Assembly: GCA_950295325.1 (NCBI GenBank)
Contig: OX485805.1
Location: 12,496,501-12,560,500 of the forward strand
DNA from: Polytrichum commune
Taxonomy: Eukaryota > Streptophyta > Polytrichopsida > Polytrichales > Polytrichaceae
Length of the DNA: 64,000 nucleotides
Reading direction: 5' to 3'
Made by a program: the position numbers and the translations under genes. The notes below the pieces were generated by a model. That model was given only the letters and a program-made list of their open reading frames with translations, was not told the origin of the DNA and made no database searches. Every line of letters starts with the position of its first letter. The first letter of the stretch is position 1. Shown here in pieces: positions 22,313-33,886 of the stretch.

Positions 22313-24571
22313 ACCAGCAACTGCAGCTAACTAGGCCCAGCTGCAGAGCTAATCCCAGCTTACAGCTTACCCAGTCTCGGACTCCCAGCACCTTCTCCAA
22401 AAGTCCTGCTCCTTCTTCAACAATTCAGGCCTTTGGCCAAATATTAAACCATTCAAAATAAGTACCATCATCTAATACCAACTGAGTGCGCCAATTTAAT
22501 GGTTCAAACTAAGCTCTATAAACTAAATGCTATGAGTTGAACACTATGAACTAAACACTATCACTAAATGCCTTAAGTCAAATACTATATCTAAGCAATG
22601 CAAAACCAATCTAAAAACTAGTTTGCCTCGGTTCTCTACCTAGAACCTTGCACCACACGTGCACCCTTCTTGCTCCACACACACCCACACACACCACATG
22701 AGGTGCCAAGAGGGCAAGAAGAAAAGAGAGCCAAGAGAGAGAGACTAACTAACTACACTAATTCACCCCACTAATTTCCCACACATTGCCTCTAAGTACA
22801 AGAGTTTTTCCTACTAACTAAGTCACATCCTCCTCATGAGCTCTAAGAGCTTCACTTCCTAACATCAACAAGAGAGAGCGAGAATGAGAGCAATCCCCCA
22901 CCTTACCTCGGACCCCCTTGGGAGTGCTCAACCCAAACTTAGCCTCCTCCACTTTCCGCCGCCATAACTTTCTCCCCTTACCTTCCCAAATTGTCACTCA
23001 CCACTTTAATTCAAACCACGATGCTTAAATCGTAATTTGATTGGTGCTTTTAGAATTTGCTTATCCTCCATCTTGCATTCTTCCTTGGACCTTCCCCATT
23101 AAGTGGCCACGATGAGGTGGTCCACTTGTGCGCTCAATGTGATCCTCCATTCATCCCAATTCGAATGCACTTGCTTCTTGAGTCACCTTGGTTGTCTCCA
23201 TCCATTGTACTAGCCTACTCACTAACTATTTGATTTAAGCCTTTCCTATCTACCCTACTTCACTCCAATCCTTTTCTAAGGTAAAAATACAATAACCACT
23301 CACATGCTAGCCTCTTACAACATTGTACTTCTAAGGCTAACATTTCACTCTTTTTATATTTTTGTGAAGTGATACACCACTTCAACGCACACCAACTAAT
23401 ATTTTCTAACACTAAGACTAAATGTGGGCACCGCTTTGGGCTCACAACTAGCCTCCAAATCCGGTTGGGAATCACAAAAATGACAACGAACCACAAGCCA
23501 CAACACACTTGAATCTTGAGAAGTCTTCAAATCTTCATATGAATGCCAAATTGAGCGAATGAGATCTTCACAGAAAGCTAACAATAAATACTACACTTCC
23601 TCAAAGTTTCATTGCAAACAAAAGACATGTCCGTCTTCTATGGTCGGTTGAAGTCTCAGCCCTTCTTTATAAAAGCCAACAGACCTCCCTCCACTCAAAC
23701 TAGCACAACTTTTAATTGCTAACTTCAAATCAAGCAAGTGAGATCACTCTAGAGAAACAACACCATGAAACACAACTCCTCCATATTTTATTTCAAAAAT
23801 CCCCATAAACTCACACCCATGAGCTTCAACAAACAAACAAACAAACAAACAAAAAACCTCTTCTCCACAACAACCTCCTCTCTACAACCACACACTCATA
23901 TTGAGAGAGACAAAGTCCCCCTTTTTATCCTCATCACATGGGCTTCTAATCACCCGTTGGTCCAATAGTAAACCAAGAATAAAATAAAAGATAAGACTAA
24001 AAGGGTAAACTAAGAGTAACTAAGAGTAAACAAAAAAAGTAATCTATTTCTATTCCCTTTTACTTTCCTCCAAATCAAAGAATCACAATGCAATACTAAA
24101 TAAGTACACATCTATATAGTGTACGTATTTACATTACAACAGCGGACATGCTTAAATTTCAATCTCAAGAATCCAAGTAGTATACAACAAGAAGGAACCA
24201 AAGTAGGCCCATCTAATCTACACTTTGGCAACTCGATCACATAAGTATTGGACACATCCACACTATGAATATAGTGCAATGAATGGGAAGGCCACCTGGC
24301 CACCTCTGATTGACCCAGACCCCATGCTCCAATTGGTGACACTTGGCGAGCCATGCACAACACTGTTAAAAACAGTTAGAGCCTGGAGGCTTCATTGTGG
24401 GCCCAATACATTACTTTGTTGTCATTTGCAACATTGGCCCAGTAGCAGGGCCTGCCAGCTTGCTTCTGACTTGTGTAGCCCTAAAAGGGGTGAAGTGGTT
24501 TCTAAGGTGTCAAAAAGTATTATTATTCCCAAGGTGAGAATTGTCAGTGAGAGCATCCTTATAAGTAGTTA
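22313..24571. other. Intergenic, low-complexity AC-rich DNA
   Basis: Rich in CA/CT words, with an (acaa)n run near 23831-23850 and cacacaccca runs near 22678. On the minus strand it reads as a long untranslated leader that could belong to the gag-bearing element downstream of it. No gene found. Confidence 0.35.
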
Positions 24572-25889
24572 CAGTCCGACCTCTTTGATATGACATGTTT
24601 CGGAAACGAGAAAACCGTTGTGTTATTGACGTGTCACTTATTCAATCATGTGACAAATTGGACCTCTTTGTCATAAAAGCGATGTGTTCCATGATAACAC
24701 ACATTCGATGTTTTGCCACATATACAAAAGAATTTGTTCTTTCCAATGACGTTATGAATGTGAAATTCTTTCCCAAGAAATTTATGTGGACTTGAAGAAG
24801 GTTTCAATAGTTTTAATGTTGCCATTTCAAATTAGCAGTAGATCTCTTACAAAGCTTCTATGATATGGCTTGCGGTTTCATAACGTAGCGTGAGCAAACT
24901 CTAATGGGTTGTTTATCAAAAAATGTAGCTAACAATTGAGTTTGATGAGCATTTGTTGATCTCACAATATGTGGAGGTCTTTCATCGACATCTGGAGAGT
25001 CCAAGGGCTCTTCATCATTCGTGTCGAAACTAGGTGGCTCTATTCTTGTCCCAAGGCCATGTCAACAAGCTCTCACATGCAATATTCCACCTCAATGATG
25101 TCTTCATCTTTCAATATAAGATAATCTTCAAATGGCATCTCATCTTGTCCAAACTACAGTTTTGATATGAGAAGTGCTAGATCTTCAGACTCCTTGGTCA
25201 GTGTCAATTTTTCTCATTGATCCTCATTAGCAAAGTCTGCACTCCGATTAGGTGGAAATTTTCATGATTTTCTCCAACATTTTTGGATTGGTCCAAGGAT
25301 CCATATTTGTCCATACCTTATAGCTCCAAATGAGTGCTTGTTTAATATTAGGTTCAACCTTTTTCAAATCATGTTGATGATCTGAATCATATTGCAATCA
25401 ACCCACTTGCTCAGCTTGCACTTGTATCGCAATTCATAAGCAACAATTATACCTTGGTCGAGTGGTTGCACCACGCTTGTGCAACCAGGAGGCATAAATA
25501 CAATAAAAAAATAGATTGCACATCTTGGTTTAGGGTTTAGGTAAAAATTGATTCGAAAGAGACACAAGTTGATGAGTCTCTTGATTAGGTTATGAGATAG
25601 AGAACCTAACTTCCCTTAGCTCCCATGTTTTAAGATTAGTTTACATTTAAATTTTATCCACGTTTCATATGTGAAAGTTACATAAATTTCATATTAATTA
25701 CGTAGTTATACATATGTGGGACCCATCACAAAAGCATCTACTACTTCTATAACACGACATTTTGGGGATCTACAAGTGTCGCATTAACAATATCACACTT
25801 GTATTGTAAAGGTAGATTCTAACTAGAAAGTTTGGTTCACAAAATTTGTGTCACTATATCGAGGTTGTCATATTAAAGAGGTAGGATTG
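24572..25889 (-). mobile_element. pogo-type transposon, family P2 (distinct from P1)
   Basis: A 1,318-bp element bordered by TA (24570-24571 and 25890-25891). Its ends are CAGTCCGACCTCTTTGATAT and, inverted, CAATCCTACCTCTTTAATAT. CAGT-type ends and the TA duplication fit pogo/Tc1-mariner. The minus strand holds remnants of a DDE_1 transposase. A truncated sister copy in the other orientation is at about 27393-27790. Confidence 0.8.
24900..25567 (-). pseudogene. pogo-type transposase remnant, family P2
   Basis: The frame at 25567-25364 contains F-M-P-P-G-C-T-S-V-V-Q-P-L-D-Q-G-I-I-V-A-Y, the conserved segment after the second catalytic Asp in pogo/Tigger transposases, followed by a basic Y-K-C-K-L-S-K-W. 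Further down the minus strand, broken frames resemble I-K-Q-A-L-I-W-S and N-P-K-M-L-E-K, matching the N-C-W-R-K region of the P1 transposase. The reading frame is interrupted repeatedly and both termini of the protein are missing. Confidence 0.7.
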
Positions 25890-26164
25890 TAATTGGCAAC
25901 GTCAACCTTAGGGCCACTTCACACATGAGCCAAGAGTTGTGACCTTGTAATGGTGAGGACCCTTGACTCTCATCCAAAGGCCATACCATGGGTGTTGGGA
26001 AAGCCATTTTATGTAGTCTTGGGCCCTCAAGCATAGTGTGAAGTGAGAATAAACCATATTGTGGGACCATTGCATATTTTGTTGGTGGAAAAGAGGGGAG
26101 GATTTGGTTTAATATAATATGTCTCAAACTTGATCAATTTAAGAGATCACTTGGTGTTGTTTGT

Positions 26165-26880
26165 ATGTTTGGGAATATGTTTGGGAATCTGCCCTACATT
26201 ATGTTCCAAAACCCCAAGTGCACACTATGTCGCATCAATGATAGAGACACATGGCCACATCTATTATCCACATGCGAACACCCATACCTAAAAGGCCTAC
26301 GAATCGCAAGACACAATAAAGCAACCCACCTCATTGCTCAAACCTTACAAGCCAATAAAAACACCAGGTTCTTCACCTTGACCAATGCGGGCAAACTACC
26401 CAACCAACCCCAAGACCAAACAATTCCCGAGTGGCTCCTCCAATGTACATGTACACAAGAACCATGCCAATGTCAAGCCAAATTAAGACCAGACATAATG
26501 TGCATTATCGGAGCTCCCAACCAAACGCAAACTCCAATACTACCCTCCCCAAGCCACACCGTACAATTCATTGAATTCACCTACTACCATGACAGATCCC
26601 CGAACAAGCCCGCACACGCAAACACAACAAATATGACCCACTAATTACCACACTAAGAACTAACGGATGGAATACCAACCCCCTCGTTACTATCACCACA
26701 GGAGTAAGAGGTGCTATTCACGAAAACTCCATTGAACAATTAACCAACCTGAAAATCCCCAAAACCCACATCAAAACCCTCATGAAAAACATACACCAAA
26801 ATGCCATTAAATACCTCACCTATTTGGTCCTAAATAAAAGGAAACTTGACAACAAACAAAACCCTATCCCACCACCATAA
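26165..26880 (+). pseudogene. LINE C-terminus: CCHC motif plus restriction-like endonuclease
   Basis: This is the 3' coding end of a non-LTR retrotransposon. It opens near residue 18 with C-T-L-C-x7-W-P-H-L-L-S-T-C, a C-x2-C..H..C knuckle seen downstream of the reverse transcriptase, then I-A-R-H-N-K-A. Next comes R-P-D-I-M-C-I and F-I-E-F-T-Y-Y-H-D, which fits the PD..(D/E) core of a restriction-like endonuclease. A frameshift near 26625 moves the rest into another frame (K-Y-D-P-L-I, G-W-N-T-N-P-L-V-T-I-T, G-V-R-G-A-I-H), ending with TAA at 26878-26880. The reverse transcriptase is absent because of 5' truncation. A second copy lies at about 43960. Confidence 0.65.
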
Positions 26881-27060
26881 GGTGGAAATTGTTCTATAAT
26901 ACACCAGAGCCCACCTCCCACAAGAGGCATAACACCCAATATTGCATCTCGGATCCCCGAGATCGATATAGGGTTAACGGGCTCACATTCACGCCGATAT
27001 GCATAATACGGGCGTTATCTTTTCTTTTCTTTTCTTCTAAAATTTGTCTTGCTGGAAAAA
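26881..27060 (+). mobile_element. LINE 3' UTR and tail
   Basis: Shares a 3' UTR with the copy at 44390-44540: agcccacctccca, gaggca.aa.acc, ttgcatc.cgga, aggctcacattca, then acgttattt running into a T-rich (cttttt)n tail. The shared 3' end with different 5' ends is the usual mark of target-primed insertion. Confidence 0.65.
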
Positions 27061-27392
27061 ATATTAAAAAAATCATAGTCTCCTGGAATTTGTGTCAGGC
27101 CCATCTCTTATGCAAATTCCGGTAGACCATGCACCCTTATCCACAACATGCCATGTAGGACTCCATTTAGATTTGTCATCCACGAACTTTTCTTTGGGGC
27201 TTTAGGCCTTCGCCTCCTAGCTTGAAGTGAACTTAAACAGTCTCCGCCTTTTTGACCAATGAGAGCTCTTACAATGCCATGGCCAGGGGCCTTCAGCCTT
27301 GTGTGTGAAGTGGCCCTTATTGTATGGGACAAGTGTTTGTGGAGATTTTGGGCGTAATTGGTGGACACACTAGTATAGTCTTCCTTCTTTAA

Positions 27393-27790
27393 TACAACAC
27401 TTGATAATATGACAACCTTGATATTATGACACTTTTTTTTTGGTAACTTTCTAGTTAGAATTTATGTTTATAATACGATTGTGATATTGTTAATATGACA
27501 CTCCTAGACCCCCAAAATGTCATATTATAGAGACAATAGATGCATACATTGCGGGTCCCGTACATGTATAACTACATAGTTAATACAAAATTTATGAAAC
27601 TTCCACATATGAAACATGGATAAAACAAAATCCAAATGTACACTAATGTTAAGACATGGAAGCTAACTAGTTTCTCTATCACATACACCTAATCAAGAGA
27701 TTCATTAGCTTTTGTATCTTTCACATCAAATTTTTACTTCAACCCCAAACCAAGGCGCACGATCTGTTTTCAAGCTTTTTCATGATTGAT
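27393..27790 (+). mobile_element. Truncated P2 pogo-type copy
   Basis: Matches the reverse complement of about 25500-25889 along its length: aatatgacaacct, a tctagttagaat block, gtgatattgttaat, cccaaaatgtc, gggtccc, gaaacttccacatatgaaac, and cctaatcaagaga. It breaks off near 27790 inside the transposase region, so only one end survives. Confidence 0.65.
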
Positions 27791-28491
27791 TGAAAGAGCA
27801 TGCATGATATGATCTTCAAGTGATAAATTTATCAAAATGGTTTATAAGGTGTAAATGCTTCATGAGGTATCTAGGGCAATTGTTCATGAAATTTATTGGA
27901 GTCGACAAATAATTCCAATGTTTGTATGAGGATTTTTTTTAATTGTCTAAAAAAGATTATGAGGACCCAATCGTATGAAATTGAAGGTCTCACTTTGAAA
28001 TATTGGGGCTAACTTATGTTTCAAGCAACATATTTATCTATAAAATTTATGTATCAAACTCTAGGTGAGTTGACTAAAAGACAAGTTTCAGAGCTTACGC
28101 ACAAAATCACCCAAGTTTTCTTAATGTTTAAGTAACATGCTAAACAACTACAACTAGACTACAAAAGTCCATATGTATAGTTGTCATACTAGGATCAACC
28201 TGGAACAAGTTAATCTTGGATAAGATGAGGAAAAATTTAGGGTGACGAATCCCACATGTCCGATTTTTATTCTATTTCTCAATAACCTGAAAAATATTTC
28301 AATTAAAAAATTCAAGATTTTATCAAAGTTTCAAAATTAAGCCTCAACACACAACACTCTACCAAGCTCTTGACAAAAAAAGTATCTCACAATCTCTTAT
28401 TACTAGTTTGGTTGTTCATTGAGTCTCAAGTCTTGGAGGGAACTTGCAAATAGCTCTATGTTGCACTATTTACTCTCAAGCCGTACTCTAA
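27791..28491. other. Intergenic, no gene seen
   Basis: AT-rich, with no convincing feature. Confidence 0.4.
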
Positions 28492-28649
28492 TAGCCCACC
28501 CACACTTACTAGTGCAGGCCACCACTGAACAATTTCTACCAACAAGGGCCACTTCTAAAGTTGGTTTAACGAATGAGAGCCATTGGATATAACCAGTGTT
28601 GGTACTCGCTGTTCATTGGTGGTCTGCACTAGTCAGTGTGGGTGGGCTA
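28492..28649. mobile_element. Short MITE (158 bp), TAA-flanked
   Basis: Inverted ends of about 40 bp with few mismatches: TAGCCCACCCACACTTACTA and, inverted, TAGCCCACCCACACTGACTA, bordered by TAA (28489-28491 and 28650-28652). The 3-bp TWA-type duplication suggests PIF/Harbinger. The structure is nearly a hairpin with a short loop. Confidence 0.75.
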
Positions 28650-28652
28650 TAA

Positions 28653-29104
28653 GTCTAGGGCTCAAAAACATTACATAACTTACCTTGGATTCTTTAAGCA
28701 ATTATTTTGGCATACTCCGGATTTGCACTCAATTTCACCGCATGGAACATAACAAGGTAAGCAATCATGTCATGACTATGCTAGGAGCCCCGCTTGGTTT
28801 TGTTAGATCTCACAACCGAAAATTGGGTACGAACTCAAAGTACTTTAACATGTTTCCGTCGGTGCTAGCTTCTCATAAAACCTAAAGGGTGCAAGTACAT
28901 CTAAGTTACTTATCTTACATCATGCTCCGGGCTTCATGCATCATCAACACCACGACTCCGGCCCTTCTACTTTTATGATACCCCACTAACTTAGTACAAA
29001 ATATGGTTCCAAACAATGCTTGCTTTTTTTTCCAATTCAAAAATTCAAAAATATCCAAATGCCATCAATCATTAGAGTGACGAAGATAAAAGAAAATTAG
29101 GTGA
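28653..29104. other. Intergenic, no gene seen
   Basis: Nothing supported. Confidence 0.4.
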
Positions 29105-29320
29105 TTGTTAAACCGACCACAAACTAGTTAAAACGACCACATACATGTGTTGGGTGGTCACCTAACTTGTCAAAATTTGAACAATTTCAGTTATATGTTG
29201 AACTATAAGAAAGAAGAAGCAAATATAATATCTTGCTCCTCTTCATGTGTGCGACGAAGAATCAAATTTTGACAAGTCACGTGATTGTGTGACGCGTCTC
29301 TGTGGTCGATTTAACAAAGT
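29105..29320. mobile_element. Inverted-repeat element, probable MITE
   Basis: TGTTAAACCGACCACA near 29106 pairs with tgtggtcgatttaaca near 29300. Internally, acttgtcaaaatttga (about 29167) pairs with tcaaattttgacaagt (about 29262). The target duplication is unclear, so the class is open. Confidence 0.5.
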
Positions 29321-30024
29321 AAGTGGATTTAACAGTCCCCTTAACTAGATAAATAAGAATTGTACCATATGGAAGCCCATGTGGCACCCCTACCATAATC
29401 CCTACCATATAGAAAATTGACCTAGATGACAAAGGGCGCACCTCATGGAAGGAAATCATTAAACCATATATTGTATCATGGTCAACCATGATCAATATAA
29501 GGTGAACATGCTCATTGTCATGTGGGTACTAAAACACCAATGTTTTTCTTTTTCTTTAGAGAGTGATAAGGTCAGAGACCAAAACTCTTTAGCAGTTTGG
29601 GTAGAAAATAATTCATTTAAAAGGTGCCTAAATTTATGGGAAATTGGTTTCGTTGAGTGTCAAAAGAGAAAAAAAGAAAAAAGAAAAGAAAAGAAAAACA
29701 TCCAAAGAGTGCCTAAAATCACAATTATGTTGGTTAAGGGAAGTGTTCAGGTTAATCGTAACCGCCATAAATGAAACTAAGAAAACCATCCATGGATTAT
29801 AGAAATGACTTGGATGAATGTCTAACTTATTTTAAATTAATAATTAAATATGCCCAATTTTAGATTTTTTGTTGGGTTGGCTAACTTACTTTTGCACTTT
29901 GAAATGCTTGCATAAAGATGCCCAAGCTACTAGAGAGCTACGGTGTGGATCCAATTATTGATTTTTATTCAATCTTGGACACGTACATCCAAATTTGTAA
30001 TTTCGTGTTTAAATACCTATATAA
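29321..30024. repeat. Dispersed repeat shared with 43020-43460
   Basis: About 29578-29935 matches 43020-43460: agaaaataatt..ttt, aaggtgcctaaatttatggg, tttcgttgagtgtca, a purine-rich run, catt/catcc..aaag.gtgccta and, further on, accaattttaga. The class is unknown. No gene. Confidence 0.5.
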
Positions 30025-30544
30025 TGCCCCCTTCCCACCTGACTTTACCAAATAACCAAAGTATTTCCTAAAAAACGGGTAAAGCTCCCTGGGTTATAGC
30101 GGAGGCATCCAGCTATCGTGATGCACCTACAAGAACTTGTTCAGGAGATTTCCAAGTAGGTTTTAGTTAAGTAGCTTTCACACATGTTCATGGTTTTATC
30201 TACCAAGCGATGAATGTTGGATAGTTTTTGTCCCATCCCCAAATGCCTTACTACTCACCTATCTTACCATCAGTTGTTGTTAATGAAGCTCCTCGTGCCC
30301 TCATAGTTAAGACTAAAAAACAACCAATCACAAGGGCAGGAGGGACACTTTTAAAAGTCCTATATTCTTGTCTCATGTTTAGGTACCGATGCGAGGGTCG
30401 GTGCTTGAGGCTTGAAACCTTGGCTTTTAAACCATGCCACATCATTTGCCAACTAAGCTGGGCACTAGATAATGCCAATGGTGTGAAGGCCGGGTTATTA
30501 GAACCAACTTTTAGGCTTACTTAAAGTCAGGTGGGGAGGGGGCA
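30025..30544. mobile_element. MITE family M2, copy 1 (Tourist-like)
   Basis: A 520-bp element with ends TGCCCCCTTCCCACCTGACT and, inverted, TGCCCCCTCCCCACCTGACT, flanked by TAA (30022-30024 and 30545-30547). A second copy with the same ends and the same TAA is at 38670. No transposase. The PIF/Harbinger affinity is inferred from the 3-bp TAA. Confidence 0.8.
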
Positions 30545-30767
30545 TAAGTGTAGGCGAATATAGTCTTTTTGGCATGGAAGATGTATAAAATGATCAGCTA
30601 TACAAGTATAGTTTGGTCCATACATGATATTACCAAAATGGCTTCACGACAACATCATACGTGGCATTCACTTTATATTAAATAGTTGAAAGACGTTGCA
30701 AGAAGGCCGTGCATTTATTAAAGGCTAGACGGACAAGAACATGGTCACTACATTGAGTGTCCTAACT

Positions 30768-31163
30768 AGTGCACGTGGTATCAATCATTTCCGTAACCCA
30801 CACACTATTTTGCCATGTCTCAAAATTAGCGAGGGTTGAAGATTGTACTAAGTGATACTAAATTCATGAATACATGTTGATTTACCATACATTCTAATAA
30901 AGCTAGTGTGTGCTCGAAGATGCTTGTAGAGTGATAACAAATTTACATGCAAACACATTCTTGTCAATGGATAGCGCCATGATGAATAATGCCGGTACTT
31001 TCAACGAATAATGTTGCTGTAAATAATATCTTCAGTGGATTATGTCGAAGATCTTTTGGTGACACTAATTTCACAGTGTAAAGAAGTTTACTAGATATCA
31101 CCTTCACTAATTTCCCACACGCACTATTAGTCCTCCTTCGCTAATTGGGATAATTGGTGTAGT
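30768..31163 (-). mobile_element. Repeat family R3, copy 1
   Basis: The right end ctaattgggataattggtg is followed by TA. The reverse complement shares gggaaattagtgaaggtgat and accaaaagatct with copies at about 37828 and 40009. The left end is only approximate. Confidence 0.55.
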
Positions 31164-31301
31164 AACTTTACATTCTTCACTCGAAGGGTAGAATCTAGAA
31201 TTGGATTTACGAGATGCATTGTAAGTATAATGTAGTGCCATGAAGCTATAGGTAATCTTAACGAAGGCTACAACTTAACTTGCGGACTACAGATGCAACT
31301 A

Positions 31302-32168
31302 CAGTCTAACCTTGATAATGTCACACCATCCGTTTCACCAAAAAGAGTGATATAAACAAGGTGTGACATATTTGATAATGTCACATTTTGAAGATTTGTG
31401 CATAATGTGATATTATCAAAAAAAATAGGTAGAAAATAAAAATAAAATTACAATGTAAAAAAGAAAATAACAAATACGAGACTTCAATGTTTTTGAATGT
31501 AAAATCTAATTCAAAATTGTGAATTACAACAAGAGCACATCATAATGTGTCATTGAGATCAGGTAAAGACCTCTAATGTCACATTGTTTTGTTGATGTTA
31601 AATGTGCAACACCAATTCTAATGAGTTTGTCATGGATTTTTTCCATTCCTAAGAACTCCAGAGTGTTGAAAATTTGAGAACCTTGGCTAGCCATAAAATT
31701 CAAAACATCTTTAGCATATTTTTGTGCATCACTTAGCTTCACTACTATAGACTCATCATCACTGCTATCAACAATCAATGGGTCTACTTCCATGGAATCA
31801 AGAACTTGTTCGCCATCTTGCACTAATTGCACAAGCTCCTCAATAGAATATTCCACCTTAGGGTAGAATATTCCAACATTCAGGGTTGGTGCACAATGAA
31901 GTTCCAAGAATAGCATTGCATTTATCACAAGGGCGGCGCATGACCCTTTCGGCTATTACAATATGTCCATCCAACCATCACATACAATCCATCCATACTT
32001 GGTATTATCACATTTACACTACGGATTTTGGAAAAAAAATAGTGATATTATCAAGGGTGATAGGGATAATAACAAGGGAGTTTTACACTATGAAAATCGG
32101 TTTCAAACTTTTAGGTGACAATATCAAGGTGTTCTATTAACAAGGGTGACATTATCAAGGTTAGACTG
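31302..32168 (-). mobile_element. pogo-type transposon, family P1 copy 2 (deletion derivative)
   Basis: An 867-bp element with inverted ends CAGTCTAACCTTGATAATGT at both sides and TA duplications (31300-31301 and 32169-32170). An internal deletion joins the left region directly to the C-terminal part of the transposase. Confidence 0.85.
31524..31928 (-). pseudogene. P1 transposase C-terminal fragment, fused after deletion
   Basis: 134 codons on the minus strand. The first 24 residues (M-I-N-A-M-L-F-L-E-L) come from the element's left region; the rest follows the P1 copy 1 tail from E-E-L-V-Q-L-V-Q-D-G-E. The catalytic domain is deleted and the last residues have drifted into another frame. 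The same M-I-N-A-M-L-F-L-E-L start is present in copy 3. Confidence 0.75.
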
Positions 32169-32170
32169 TA

Positions 32171-32774
32171 CAAGCTTGGATAATCGGGTATTCTAAGACT
32201 AAAATTGTTCAGCAAACTAGATTGATGTGAAATGATTCACGACATCTTGTGAGTTGGACCCCACCCATGGCCCACGCAACTCAACACCCCAAGACGAGGG
32301 GTGATCTCACTAGCTACTACTGACACCATATGCCGACATCTCCGCCTGTAATAATGCAAAAAGTGGTGGGCCACCATCTACTTCTCAACCTTATCCCCAA
32401 CAATTTCACGGCTGGAACCGGATGGAAACTTTGATGTGATCGGGCAGGCATATCGTGCCCTATTACGAGCACGTATGCGATACTTCTTCTCTCTCTTGCA
32501 TGGCTGGACTTATAAAGTTTAGACACAAAGTCAAAGACACACCATAATTGCAACGAAGTTCTATTACAACCAACACAAAGAATCAAAGCAACACATATGT
32601 ATACGGATTGAATATGAATGTGTAAGTGTCATTATTCTTTAAAGCTTTCTGCCATCTCCGTGTCTCTATATACAAGTCACACGCGTTGAAGCGTCGACCT
32701 GGAAACGTGTGTGTGCATCACCTCTGGAAGTGGAAACTGAGTCCTCAAGGAAGACTTGGTCAGCCTTGAATCCG
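32171..32774. other. Intergenic, no gene seen
   Basis: The minus-strand frame at 32317-32586 has no recognised domain. Confidence 0.4.
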
Positions 32775-33010
32775 GGCCGGTTTTACACTATGGACCATGA
32801 AGTCAGACCATGGAAGATGGCCTTTGTCAATAGTCTGAGTTCATGCTCCAACTTTCATGATTCGGCTTCTTAAAAAAGTAGTTTTGAAAGTTTTGGCCCT
32901 TCACTAGTGGAAGCCGAATGTGGATTAAGAAGAATGACCATGCACCAAAAAGTGAGGGTGCTGCTTTTTTTGATACATGTTCAAAAAAGGCAGTTTTGGA
33001 AGAAAAAAAT
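32775..33010. mobile_element. Partial, decayed M1 MITE copy
   Basis: Resembles the left part of the M1 element at 6539 and the copy at 36175: ttttacactatggaccatgaag, then gatggcctttgtcaat, cttcactag, gccgaatgtgga and aatgaccatgcaccaaaaag. The right terminus is missing. Confidence 0.6.
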
Positions 33011-33189
33011 CAAGATTGACCATTCTCTTGTCTTCTCTTGGGCTTCACTTGTGTTCTCTTCTTGTTAAATGTGTTGAAGATGTGGCTTGCAAATCTTCTC
33101 AAAACATTTTTATAAAAAAAAAACGAGCAATTTAATTTGTAGATGTGACATGTAATTTACATGTGACATGTACCTTGTGTTGTCACTAA

Positions 33190-33507
33190 CCTAAATAGGA
33201 TATTCAATGTTTGATTATATTTAACGTTGTTACCACCCCACCTTGCTCAACACTAATTTTCAATTCTTTGATAATTGGTGTTAGAAGATTTGCTAGAAGA
33301 TATGTTGGAATTCTCCTTTTATCATTGTTATTTGTTTTTATATCCTTACTAACACTAAATTCAAACATGTAACTTCCACATGTTACCATAGTTGATATTT
33401 AGTGTTTGATTTTACATTTAATGTTACTTACTTTCATAGGGTTATTGATATTTAGTGTATGCATTCATATTTAGTGTATCAAACACTAAATATCCTATGT
33501 AGTGTAG
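33190..33507 (-). mobile_element. MITE family M3, copy 1 (reverse orientation)
   Basis: The reverse complement aligns along its length with 42463-42775 and 48291-48597: ctacact..ata, gatatttagtgttt, cctatgaaagtaagtaacat, atgtggaagttacatg, and atcaaagaattgaaaattag. It is the most diverged of the three. Confidence 0.65.
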
Positions 33508-33544
33508 TAGAAAAATATGTGAAAAAAGAACCGCAATCATTTTC

Positions 33545-33615
33545 CCATTGCGGTTCTTTTGACCGCCCTGAGACCATTGCGGTTCTTTTGACAACCCTGA
33601 GACCATTGCGGTTCA
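33545..33615. repeat. 29-bp tandem repeat, 2.5 copies
   Basis: The unit ccattgcggttcttttgacc... starts at 33545, 33574 and 33603. Confidence 0.8.
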
Positions 33616-33621
33616 GGACCA

Positions 33622-33710
33622 CTTCACACACGAGGCTGAGAGCCTATGTCCATTACACTTCAAGCATTCTCATTGGTGGAAAAGATGAAGCCAGTCCAAG
33701 TGTATATTCT
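33622..33710. repeat. Terminal fragment of the H1 element (right end)
   Basis: Matches the reverse complement of the right end at 27230-27315: ccacttcacacacgaggctg, then attctcattggt. It has no partner terminus nearby. Confidence 0.55.
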
Positions 33711-33886
33711 CTAAATTACTCTAAAATGATAGGTAATTTTCATGATGTCTTAAACTTCAACTGATTATTTCTCAAACTCAACTGGTTCATTTGTAACTAG
33801 TAGTCCGTTCTCCCTATTCATTGCTCAACATGAATGATATTGCATGTGTGATAACAATATTGATGTATAAATTCCAGGATCATTTA
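33711..33886. other. Short intergenic spacer
   Basis: Nothing supported. Confidence 0.4.

Larger units (their letters stand above)
25911..27315. mobile_element. PIF/Harbinger-like element H1, copy A, interrupted by a LINE
   Basis: The ends GGGCCACTTCACACATGAG and, inverted, GGGCCACTTCACACACAAG are flanked by TTA (25908-25910 and 27316-27318), typical of PIF/Harbinger. Total span is 1,405 bp, of which about 26160-27060 is a foreign non-LTR retrotransposon. A related copy at about 33887 carries both halves without the LINE. No H1 transposase is visible, so H1 behaves as a MITE. Confidence 0.75.

Noticed and set aside
20745-23760. LTR of the gag-bearing retroelement
   Set aside because: No pair of long direct repeats with TG..CA ends could be matched by eye, and no primer-binding site was certain.
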